From positions 1 through 16,072 of the forward strand of contig CAYGHD010000013.1 in the NCBI GenBank assembly GCA_964349675.1: a stretch of DNA of 16,072 bases. The letters run 5' to 3'. How positions within the stretch are numbered: the stretch's first letter is position 1; each line of letters opens with the position of its first letter. The position numbers were made by a program, and so were the translations under genes. Below, piece by piece: positions 1 through 6,183 of this stretch. Under the pieces are notes generated by a model, which saw nothing but the letters and a program-made list of their open reading frames with translations, did no database searches and had not been told where the DNA came from. This DNA is from GWA1-54-10 sp964349675. GTDB taxonomy: Bacteria; Patescibacteriota; Minisyncoccia; Phycocordibacterales; SBAW01.

Positions 1-315
1 GTTAAAACTTTTGTCGTCTTTAAGGTCGGTATTGTGTTTGGGTTTGTGGGTACGGATTAGGTTTGCTTCTAAAATAAGCGCCTCGAGCACCGAGTCGGTC
101 TGCCGCCAATCAATAGACGCCGCTTTAGACAGCATGTTCACTAAAATTGGCCCGCGCGTTGCGCTTAAGTCTGATGCAAAGTAACTCCGCACACGGCTTT
201 TGAGCGAAGTGGCTTTGCCGATGTAGAGTACTTCCTTATTTTTTGCCAAAAAGAAGTACACCCCCGGCGCATCGGGAATCTTTTTTGCCTGTTTTTTAAA
301 CTCCTCGAGCGTCAT
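1..315 (-). CDS. uvrC: UvrABC endonuclease subunit C, N-terminal part (runs off window)
   Basis: The visible 105 residues are the GIY-YIG nuclease domain of UvrC, which makes the 3' incision next to a lesion once UvrB is loaded on damaged DNA. Seen: PGVY at residues 17-20, LYIGKA at 30-35 with the catalytic-type Tyr31, the conserved Arg41 in the following helix, the EALILEANLI segment, and the family DDKSF motif at the window edge. The ATG at 313-315 fits the family N-terminus (LEEFKKQAKKIPDAPGVY). There is no Shine-Dalgarno site. A TACAAT box ends 7 bases before the ATG, suggesting a leaderless message. The helix-hairpin-helix and RNase H-like C-terminal parts would lie beyond position 1. 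It is downstream of uvrB and uvrA on the same strand, separated from uvrA by a small unrelated gene with its own terminator. Confidence 0.93.
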   Translation of the reverse strand, partial: MTLEEFKKQAKKIPDAPGVYFFLAKNKEVLYIGKATSLKSRVRSYFASDLSATRGPILVNMLSKAASIDWRQTDSVLEALILEANLIRTHKPKHNTDLKDDKSFN

Positions 316-322
316 GTTGACA

Positions 323-350
323 ATTGTAGCTATTTTGTGTCTTTTTTCAA
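323..350 (-). promoter_or_regulatory. Predicted uvrC promoter, leaderless type
   Basis: On the minus strand TTGAAA (345-350), a 16-base spacer and TACAAT (323-328) precede the uvrC ATG by only 7 bases. Transcription would begin at or beside the start codon. The -35 box sits just past the U-tract of the terminator of the gene at 381-788, so one transcription unit ends where the next begins. Confidence 0.5.
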
Positions 351-352
351 CT

Positions 353-382
353 AAAAAAGAAAGGCCCTCCCGAAGGAGGGTC
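353..382 (-). terminator. Intrinsic terminator with UUCG tetraloop
   Basis: Minus-strand RNA forms a GC-rich stem (CCCUCC/GGAGGG plus a G-U and a C-G pair, 363-382) closed by a C(UUCG)G tetraloop, followed by UUUCUUUUUU. The stem overlaps the TGA stop codon (381-383) of the gene it terminates. Confidence 0.9.
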
Positions 383-788
383 AGTCTGCAGCCAAGCGTT
401 CCATAGGCGCAGTACCGAACTGTGATTTGAGGTACACACGATGGAGCGCCCTGACCTGTCTCAGCACAGGCGCCAAAGGCGGCAGTCGGTCTGCGTAACA
501 ATCATCCGGGATGATTTCTGGACGGTCTTGCAGCAGCGTAAGCATCAGGTTGTCCACCGGCACACATCCGCCGTCGCGCACCACCAAGCGCCGATACCCA
601 AAGACCGTACACACATAGAGTGAATAGTACGCATCACCAGCATACCCATCTAGCAGTCTCAGTGCTGAGATGAAAATCTGTATGCGCTTCTCCAGCGGAG
701 GCTCGACCAGCGAGACCTTATGTTGCGCGTCAGTAACTGGGGCAGCGAGGAGCTGCTCGCAGCGGCTGCGGATGGGTCCTGGCAGCAT
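381..788 (-). CDS. Small protein of unknown function
   Basis: A 135-residue protein that I do not recognise. It has no signal peptide and no clear membrane helix; the middle is hydrophobic and aromatic (LLDGYAGDAYYSLYV, then FGYRRLVVRDGG), as in a small globular domain. I chose the ATG at 786-788 because AGGTG (794-798) stands 5 bases upstream; an in-frame TTG at 801-803 would add five residues but has no ribosome site. That the gene is real is supported by a plausible promoter just after the uvrA stop, a Shine-Dalgarno site and a UUCG terminator touching its stop codon. Codon choice (many CTG leucine codons, GAG, CGC) differs from uvrA and uvrB. It separates uvrA from uvrC, so it may be a late arrival in the repair cluster; function unknown. 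Confidence 0.75.
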   Translation of the reverse strand: MLPGPIRSRCEQLLAAPVTDAQHKVSLVEPPLEKRIQIFISALRLLDGYAGDAYYSLYVCTVFGYRRLVVRDGGCVPVDNLMLTLLQDRPEIIPDDCYADRLPPLAPVLRQVRALHRVYLKSQFGTAPMERLAAD

Positions 789-826
789 GTCTGCACCTAC
801 CAAAAAATGAGGACTTCTAGATTCTC

Positions 827-855
827 AGAGTAGCGTGGGTGCTCCCCTGTGTCCA
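827..855 (-). promoter_or_regulatory. Predicted promoter of the 381-788 gene
   Basis: Minus strand TGGACA (850-855), 17-base spacer, TACTCT (827-832). It lies 12 bases past the uvrA stop codon and leaves a leader of roughly 30 bases before the ATG. The -35 is one mismatch from consensus; the -10 is weak. Confidence 0.45.
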
Positions 856-866
856 GTGGATATCTT

Positions 867-3455
867 TTACCGCCCTTTCAAAACCTTCTTTAAATATTTA
901 CCCGTATGTGAATGTTTGTTGTTTGCCACCTCTTCCGGTGTGCCTTTTGCCACCAATGTGCCGCCGCCAACACCGCCCTCTGGGCCAAAGTCGAGCAGAT
1001 AGTCAGCGCTTTTTATAACATCCATATTGTGCTCAATGAGCACCACCGAGTTTCCTGCAGCAACAAGGCGGTTTAAAATATCTATCAATTTTTGCACATC
1101 CTCATAGTGCAGCCCCACCGTAGGCTCGTCGAGCAGGTAGATTGTTTTTTGCAAATGTGGGCGATACAGTTCGGCAGATATTTTGACACGCTGCGCCTCG
1201 CCACCCGAGAGCGTTGTAGCCGACTGCCCCAGCGTCAGGTAGCCCAAGCCCACTTCGCCCAGCGTTTTAAGCCGGTCATGAATGGCCGGGATGTCACTCC
1301 AAAATTCAAGCGCCTCTTCCACGGTCATAGACAACACTTCGTAGATATTTTTCTTTTTATATTTAACCTCGAGCGTCTCCTTCATAAATCGTTTGCCGTT
1401 GCAGATGTCGCAAGTGACATACACGGTCGGTAAAAAGTGCATCTCCACCGCTATAGTGCCGTTGCCCTCGCACGCCTCGCAGCGGCCGCCGCCACGCGCC
1501 TGCGGTACGTTAAAAGAAAATCGGCTCGCCTTCCATCCGCGGGCACGCGCCTCGGTAGTGGTGGCAAACATGTCGCGGATAAAGGTAAAGGCGCCAGTAT
1601 AGGTTGCAGGGTTTGAGCGCGGCGTGCGGCCAATCGGGCTTTGGTCTATCAAAATAGCGCGCGACAAGTGTTCTGTGCCGGTAAACGACGCAGCGTTATA
1701 GACTTTGTTGGTGCGATAGCGTTTATCAAACCGCGCACGCAAGTTTTCGTACACAATTTCATACAAAAAGGTTGATTTACCAGACCCCGAGACACCTGTC
1801 ACCGCAACCAGCCGCCCCAGCGGTATCTCTGCAGACAAATTATGGATGTTAAATGCGCGCCCGCCTTTAATCACCAAAGAACCTTTATCTTTTTCTCTGC
1901 GCTCCTCTGGCACTGGCACCTCTTTTTCACCGCGCAAGTATGCCAGTGTTATAGAGCCACTATCATTCTTTTTTGCAGTCAGTAGTTTGTCCAAGTCGCC
2001 TGCAACCACCACATGCCCGCCATGCACCCCAGCACCCGGCCCAATGTCGACCAAAAAGTCACCAGAATATATGGTGTCTTCGTCGTGCTCGACTACGATA
2101 ATGGTGTTGCCTAAATTGCGCAGATTAACCAGCGTTTTAATTAGTCGCTCATTGTCGCGCTGATGCAAGCCAATGGTTGGCTCGTCGAGCACATACAAGG
2201 CACCCACCAAACCGCTCCCCAACTGGCTCGCCAGACGGATGCGTTGCGCCTCGCCGCCCGAAAGCGTGTTGGCGCGGCGCTCCAGTGTTAGATAGTCGAG
2301 CCCCACATCAAGCATAAACTTGAGCCGCGCAGTAATCTCTTTGATGACTGTTTTAGAAATCTCTTGGTCTTTTTTCGACAAATCGAGCAGCGTAAAAAAC
2401 TCGTATGCATCTTTTATTGATTTTTTTGTTATAGAAACAATATCTACTTTGTCACCCAAAAACACATTGAGCGCCTCTGGCCGCAGGCGCGCGCCGTGGC
2501 ACACGGGGCAGGGCTCGTCGCTGAACATGTGCTTGGTACCAAGCCCATTGCAGGCTGGGCACGCACCGTAGGGCGAGTTGAAGGAAAAAAGGCGCGGCTC
2601 TACCTCGGGGAAGGAAAAACCGTCGTATGCACACATAAACTTTGCCGACACGAGCCGCTCGCCAGATGCATCTTCAACCATCACCAGACCATCAGACTCG
2701 GCCAAAGCGCGCTCCACAGCCTCAGACAAGCGCTCGAGCGCCGCTGGTTTTGAACGCACAAATTCGACGCTCAAAATCTCATCCACGAGCGCGTAAATGT
2801 CGTGTTTTTTATTTTTTGAAAGGAGGATCTGCTCGCGTAAGCTTTTCATCTCTCCATCGACTTTTACTTTCTCAAACCCTTTACCCAACAAATCATACAG
2901 CAGCTGGTAATACTCGCCTTTGCGGCCAACCACCACCGGTGCAAAAATTTTGACCGTCTCTTCAGACAGCTCGACCCCCATCACTTTGCGCGACTTTGCT
3001 TGACCTGAAGCGAGGCGCTTCGTAACACCGTCGGCAATACTGTGGATTATCTCTTCGTTTGAATGCTTGCGGATCTCGCGGCCACACTCCAAACAGTGCG
3101 GCTTGCCAACGCGAGCAAACAAAATACGCAGGTAGTCATAAATCTCGGTAATAGTTGCAACTGTAGAGCGTGGGTTGTTAGAGCGTGACTTTTGGTCGAT
3201 GGATATGGCGGGTGAGAGGCCCGTAATCTCTTCAACATCTGGTTTTTGCATTTGGCGGAGGAATTGCCGCGCATAGGCAGACAAGCTTTCTATGTAGCGG
3301 CGCTGCCCTTCAGCAAAAATAGTATCAAACGCAAGCGACGACTTGCCCGACCCAGAGAGGCCAGTAAATACGACCATCTTCCCTCGTGGGATCTTGAGGT
3401 CGATGTTCTTTAAATTGTGGGTCTTTGCCCCTTTGATGTGTATAAATTCTTCCAT
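867..3455 (-). CDS. uvrA: Excinuclease ABC subunit A, lacking the insertion domain
   Basis: UvrA is the damage-sensing ATPase dimer that loads UvrB. Seen in 862 residues: Walker A GLSGSGKS (32-39); ABC signatures LSGGEAQRIRLAS (398-410) and LSGGEAQRVKIS (749-760); Walker B-type YVLDEPTIGL (421-430) and YLLDEPTVGL (773-782); second Walker A GVSGSGKS (554-561); C-terminal zinc finger C659/C662 and C682/C685. Usual length is about 940. The shortfall lies between CPAC (299-302) and CPVC (316-319), where typical UvrA has over 100 residues of insertion domain and only about 13 remain. The first zinc module reads CAYD (275-278), so its second cysteine is Asp. Residues 144-169, in the UvrB-binding domain, are longer than usual and include a small DNA palindrome. 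The ATG at 3453-3455 gives the normal N-terminus; AGGA lies a few bases upstream. Confidence 0.97.
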   Translation of the reverse strand: MEEFIHIKGAKTHNLKNIDLKIPRGKMVVFTGLSGSGKSSLAFDTIFAEGQRRYIESLSAYARQFLRQMQKPDVEEITGLSPAISIDQKSRSNNPRSTVATITEIYDYLRILFARVGKPHCLECGREIRKHSNEEIIHSIADGVTKRLASGQAKSRKVMGVELSEETVKIFAPVVVGRKGEYYQLLYDLLGKGFEKVKVDGEMKSLREQILLSKNKKHDIYALVDEILSVEFVRSKPAALERLSEAVERALAESDGLVMVEDASGERLVSAKFMCAYDGFSFPEVEPRLFSFNSPYGACPACNGLGTKHMFSDEPCPVCHGARLRPEALNVFLGDKVDIVSITKKSIKDAYEFFTLLDLSKKDQEISKTVIKEITARLKFMLDVGLDYLTLERRANTLSGGEAQRIRLASQLGSGLVGALYVLDEPTIGLHQRDNERLIKTLVNLRNLGNTIIVVEHDEDTIYSGDFLVDIGPGAGVHGGHVVVAGDLDKLLTAKKNDSGSITLAYLRGEKEVPVPEERREKDKGSLVIKGGRAFNIHNLSAEIPLGRLVAVTGVSGSGKSTFLYEIVYENLRARFDKRYRTNKVYNAASFTGTEHLSRAILIDQSPIGRTPRSNPATYTGAFTFIRDMFATTTEARARGWKASRFSFNVPQARGGGRCEACEGNGTIAVEMHFLPTVYVTCDICNGKRFMKETLEVKYKKKNIYEVLSMTVEEALEFWSDIPAIHDRLKTLGEVGLGYLTLGQSATTLSGGEAQRVKISAELYRPHLQKTIYLLDEPTVGLHYEDVQKLIDILNRLVAAGNSVVLIEHNMDVIKSADYLLDFGPEGGVGGGTLVAKGTPEEVANNKHSHTGKYLKKVLKGR
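3007..3021 (-). repeat. Short palindrome inside an expanded segment of uvrA
   Basis: GAAGCG/CGCTTC, a 6-bp stem with a 3-base loop, encodes KRLAS at residues 146-150. It sits in a segment roughly 18 residues longer than in E. coli UvrA. It is short, so it may be chance or a decayed version of the larger in-frame palindromes in tgt, rarA, msrA and uvrB. Confidence 0.35.
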
Positions 3456-3468
3456 AGATTCCTAATCT

Positions 3469-3490
3469 ACCCTGAGCTTGTCGAAAGGGT
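3469..3490. repeat. Intergenic imperfect palindrome in the uvrA leader
   Basis: Outer arms ACCCT (3469-3473) and AGGGT (3486-3490) flank GAGCTTGTCGAA. From memory, near-identical CCTGAGCTTGTCGAA-type sequences are scattered between genes in several unrelated bacterial genomes; I cannot check that here. It lies 13 bases before the uvrA start codon on the transcribed side. Confidence 0.45.
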
Positions 3491-3591
3491 GTTTATTAGC
3501 CTACCTTGTATGCCCCATGTCCGGTACACAAATTTATGTGGACAAACACAACGCCCCAAGGATTGCTCCTAGGGTGCGTATGTGTCCGGTT

Positions 3592-3600
3592 ATTATACCA
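3592..3600 (-). promoter_or_regulatory. Extended -10 element upstream of uvrA
   Basis: TGGTATAAT on the minus strand, starting a few bases after the uvrB stop codon. It matches an extended -10 perfectly but has no good -35. It would give uvrA a leader of about 130 bases, unlike most other genes here. The gene could also be read through from uvrB. Confidence 0.5.
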
Positions 3601-3607
3601 CACTTTC

Positions 3608-5752
3608 CTACTTTTTGCGCGGTTTTTTAGGAGCCTCTTTCCCTACCAGCACCGCAATTTCATCGCGCAAAATTGCCGCTGTCTCAAAATCTAACTCTTG
3701 CACTGCTTGCGCCATCTGCTCGCGCTTGTTTGCGATAAACTTCTTTGGATCTTTTGCATACAACTCTTTGTCGATGTCGAGCAGCACGTTGACCGCCTTG
3801 CCATGCTCGGTACGCAACTCTTCAGTAATATCTTTAATCGCTTTAATGATTGTCGTAGGCGTGATGCCGTGCTTTTTGTTGTAGGCCAGCTGCAACGTGC
3901 GGCGGCGGTTTGTCTCGCCCATCGCCTTCTCGAGCGATCCGGTAATATGGTCGGCATAGACAATCACGCGCCCGTGCACATTGCGTGCCGCACGGCCAAT
4001 GGTTTGTATAAGCGACGTTTCGGAGCGGAGGAAGCCCTCTTTGTCGGCATCCAAAATCGCCACCAACTCTACCTCGGGCAAGTCCAAGCCTTCGCGCAAC
4101 AGGTTAACCCCCACAAGCACATCGTACACACCCCGGCGAAACTCAGTCAGTGTGGTAATGCGGTCGAGCGTCAAAATGTCGCTGTGTATGTAGGCAGCTT
4201 TAAATTGCCTGTCTTTTAAATATTCCGACAAGTCCTCTGCCATTTTTTTGGTAAGCGTAGTAACCAAAATACGCCCGCCATGTTTGATTACCTTCTCTGC
4301 CTCATCTAAGAAATCTTGCACCTGGCCTTTTTGCACAGGAGGAGCGGAGGAGCGTTTTGCAGGGGGTTTGCGGAGCGACGGCGACGCAACTTCAGGTGAT
4401 TTTTCAGCAGGAAAATCACCGTACCCGGAGAAATGCTCCTCCGCGGATTTGCCAGTCACTGGTCGCACAATAATCTCGGGGTCTACAAGGCCTGTGGGGC
4501 GGATGATCTGCTCGACCACCTGGTCGCCACTCTTCTCTTTTTCATACGGCCCCGGTGTAGCAGAGGTGTATATCACCTGCCCTACACGCTCTTCAAACTC
4601 TTCAAACTGCAGCGGGCGGTTGTCTATAGCCGACGGCAGACGGAAGCCGTACTCTATTAAGTTTTCTTTGCGCGCCCTGTCCCCTGCATACATACCCGCA
4701 ATCTGCGGCACCGTTACATGGCTTTCGTCGATAATGGTCAAAAAGTCGGGTTTGCCGTCTTTGGTGTGAGGGAAGTATTCCAAAAGCGAAAACGGCGGCT
4801 GTCCCGGTTTGCGACCATCAAAATGTCGCGAGTAGTTTTCTATCCCTGGGCACACGCCCACCTCGCGGATAAGCGCCAAGTCGTGGTTGGTGCGGCGCTT
4901 CAAACGCTCTGCCTCAAGCACTTTGCCCGCACGCTCCAGCTTGGCGAGTTGGTTTTTAAGCTCGAGTTTAATATCAGCAATGGCACGCGCACGTTCATCT
5001 GCCGGGGTAACATAGTGTTTTGCAGGAAATAGAAAGAGTGAGTTGAGCGACTCTTTTTCAGCACGAGAAATCGCATCAATAACACGCACTTTCTCTATAC
5101 TGTCTCCAGAAAATTCGACGCGATATAAAATGCGCTCACCAGTGGGCATAATTTCTATACTGTTACCAAGAGCGCGGAATTTACCAGGGGCAAGGTCCGC
5201 CGGGGTGCGCTCAAAGTAAATGTTTATAAGGTCGCGGATAAGCTCGGCGCGGTTTTTCTTGACGCCTGGGCCAATTTCCAAATGCACTTTGCGATATTCC
5301 TCGGGGCTACCAAGTGCGTAAATACACGAGACAGAGGCCACAATAATCACGTCGCTGCGCGTAAGCAGCGCTTGGGTCGATGCATGGCGCAGACGGTCAA
5401 TCTCTTCGTTTATTTGCGCCTCTTTCTCTATATAGGTGTCAGAGTGCGGGATGTATGCCTCGGGCTGGTAGTAGTCGTAGTACGACACAAAATATTGCAC
5501 CGACGCGTCGGGGAAAAATGCCCGGTATTCCTGCGCCAGCTGTGCCGCAAGGGTTTTGTTGTGCGCAATAACCAGCGTTGGTTTTTGCACCTGTGCAATA
5601 ACATTTGCTGCCGTAAAAGTCTTGCCCGAGCCAGTTACGCCCAAAAGTGTTTGGTGCCGCTCGCCTTTTTTGAGCCCCTTCACCAACGACTCTATAGCCT
5701 TGGGTTGGTCCCCGGCTGGAGCATGCTCTGATTTGAGTGTAAACTTTGCCAC
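3608..5752 (-). CDS. uvrB: Excinuclease ABC subunit B with an in-frame insertion
   Basis: UvrB is the helicase-like subunit that verifies damage and holds the pre-incision complex with UvrC. Seen in 714 residues: Walker A GVTGSGKT (38-45), the YYDYYQPEAY beta-hairpin, DESHVTVPQ, YTSATP, EQIIRPTGLVDP, VTTLTKKMAEDL, the helicase motif QTIGRAARN, and a C-terminal UVR domain (KREQMAQAVQELDFETAA) that contacts UvrC. Families run to about 660-680 residues. The excess is residues about 433-475, rich in Pro, Lys and Ser, lying between VRPV and GQVQDFL, and its DNA folds into nested hairpins. The GTG start (5750-5752) gives the canonical N-terminus. TATGGT ends 11 bases upstream and no Shine-Dalgarno site is clear. 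uvrA follows after 152 bases. Confidence 0.97.
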   Translation of the reverse strand: MAKFTLKSEHAPAGDQPKAIESLVKGLKKGERHQTLLGVTGSGKTFTAANVIAQVQKPTLVIAHNKTLAAQLAQEYRAFFPDASVQYFVSYYDYYQPEAYIPHSDTYIEKEAQINEEIDRLRHASTQALLTRSDVIIVASVSCIYALGSPEEYRKVHLEIGPGVKKNRAELIRDLINIYFERTPADLAPGKFRALGNSIEIMPTGERILYRVEFSGDSIEKVRVIDAISRAEKESLNSLFLFPAKHYVTPADERARAIADIKLELKNQLAKLERAGKVLEAERLKRRTNHDLALIREVGVCPGIENYSRHFDGRKPGQPPFSLLEYFPHTKDGKPDFLTIIDESHVTVPQIAGMYAGDRARKENLIEYGFRLPSAIDNRPLQFEEFEERVGQVIYTSATPGPYEKEKSGDQVVEQIIRPTGLVDPEIIVRPVTGKSAEEHFSGYGDFPAEKSPEVASPSLRKPPAKRSSAPPVQKGQVQDFLDEAEKVIKHGGRILVTTLTKKMAEDLSEYLKDRQFKAAYIHSDILTLDRITTLTEFRRGVYDVLVGVNLLREGLDLPEVELVAILDADKEGFLRSETSLIQTIGRAARNVHGRVIVYADHITGSLEKAMGETNRRRTLQLAYNKKHGITPTTIIKAIKDITEELRTEHGKAVNVLLDIDKELYAKDPKKFIANKREQMAQAVQELDFETAAILRDEIAVLVGKEAPKKPRKK
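4344..4444 (-). repeat. Folded palindromic element inserted in frame in uvrB
   Basis: Outer arms GCGGAGGAGC (4344-4353) and its exact complement (4435-4444) enclose two further hairpins: TTGCG/CGCAA (4368-4372 with 4385-4389), and an 11-bp stem at 4395-4405 with 4410-4420 (one G-T pair, loop AGCA). The element lies inside the stretch encoding the 43 extra UvrB residues. The outer stem continues inward imperfectly (TTT/AAA, GGG/CCC), as if an originally longer palindrome had decayed. Confidence 0.75.
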
Positions 5753-5763
5753 TCGCCCACTCT

Positions 5764-5769
5764 ACCATA
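5764..5769 (-). promoter_or_regulatory. Possible -10 box of uvrB
   Basis: TATGGT on the minus strand ends 11 bases before the GTG start. The same hexamer stands 6 bases before the FKBP gene start. No recognisable -35 precedes it, so this is tentative. Confidence 0.3.
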
Positions 5770-5783
5770 TCAAGCTGCGATAT

Positions 5784-5831
5784 ATAAAAAAATAAAACTC
5801 GCACCAACCTCCTACGGTTGCTGCGAGTTTT
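5784..5831 (-). terminator. Intrinsic terminator of the 5858-6103 gene
   Basis: A stem of 10 bp (AAAACTCGCA, 5794-5803, with 5822-5831), one C-C mismatch and 5 more bp (CAACC/GGTTG) closes a 6-base loop. On the minus strand it is followed by ATTTTTTT. The A/T-rich outer pairs may also let it work on the plus strand. Confidence 0.88.
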
Positions 5832-5857
5832 TGACAGACGACGTTGCGCCTCCTGTC

Positions 5858-6103
5858 CTAGTTATTTGTGTGGTGGTAGCGTACCGTGATCCCGCCTGGG
5901 GGGAAGGTTCGCTCGCTTATGCAAGATCCCTTCGTCTTGAAGTCCCACCCCGGAGTGCACTCGAGATTCCCGAGATTCTTCGCACTCATCGTCGACCCGA
6001 GCATCCAGATGAGGAGAACCGCCACCGCAAACAAACCGAGTGCGGCTATTACGGGGGTTGCCCGACCGGAGAAAGACGACGACTTAATGCTGCCACCGAA
6101 CAT
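5858..6103 (-). CDS. Small membrane-anchored protein of unknown function
   Basis: An 81-residue protein with one hydrophobic helix (about residues 16-36, VIAALGLFAVAVLLIWMLG) after a short basic, Ser-rich N-terminus. A 45-residue tail follows with two cysteines (NLECTPGW and GSCISE) and an aromatic, His-rich end; the tail is probably outside the membrane and could form one disulfide. I do not recognise the family. It is well supported as a gene: consensus promoter, AGGAG 7 bases before the ATG (6101-6103), and a strong terminator after its stop. All four lysines are AAG and phenylalanine is mostly TTC, unlike the AAA/TTT-rich uvr genes. It lies between the tgt stop and uvrB as a separate transcription unit. 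Confidence 0.8.
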   Translation of the reverse strand: MFGGSIKSSSFSGRATPVIAALGLFAVAVLLIWMLGSTMSAKNLGNLECTPGWDFKTKGSCISERTFPPGGITVRYHHTNN

Positions 6104-6123
6104 GGTTACTCTCCTGTTTCATT

Positions 6124-6140
6124 ACCATTCGTGAAATGGT
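6124..6140 (-). promoter_or_regulatory. 5' leader stem-loop of the small membrane protein gene
   Basis: ACCATT (6124-6129) and AATGGT (6135-6140) form a 6-bp stem with a 5-base loop. It begins about 5 bases after the predicted transcription start and ends before the Shine-Dalgarno site. It may protect the 5' end of the mRNA. Confidence 0.5.
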
Positions 6141-6151
6141 TCTAGTTTTAG

Positions 6152-6179
6152 ATTTTACACATTTTATTGAATATGTCAA
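6152..6179 (-). promoter_or_regulatory. Sigma-70-type promoter of the 5858-6103 gene
   Basis: Minus strand TTGACA (6174-6179, exact consensus), 16-base spacer, TAAAAT (6152-6157). It begins five bases past the tgt stop codon. The predicted leader is about 40 bases. Confidence 0.75.
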
Positions 6180-6183
6180 TATC

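Noticed and set aside
1479..1512. CGCAG/CTGCG around a small extra segment (PQARG) next to the UvrA C-terminal zinc finger
   Set aside because: The stem is only 5 bp and the length difference about 4-5 residues, too little to count as an element.
2730..2743. 12-bp perfect palindrome GCGCTCGAGCGC in uvrA
   Set aside because: It encodes ordinary UvrA residues (Ala-Leu-Glu-Arg-Leu) at normal length, so codon choice explains it.
3698..4769. Long open frames on the plus strand opposite uvrB (two of about 173 codons)
   Set aside because: They are exact shadows of uvrB, have no ribosome sites or -10 boxes, and their sequences look like antisense translations of conserved UvrB motifs.
6063..6071. 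CGACCGGAG in the small membrane protein gene, same as the core of the tgt element
   Set aside because: No palindrome surrounds it and a 9-base match is expected by chance at this scale.
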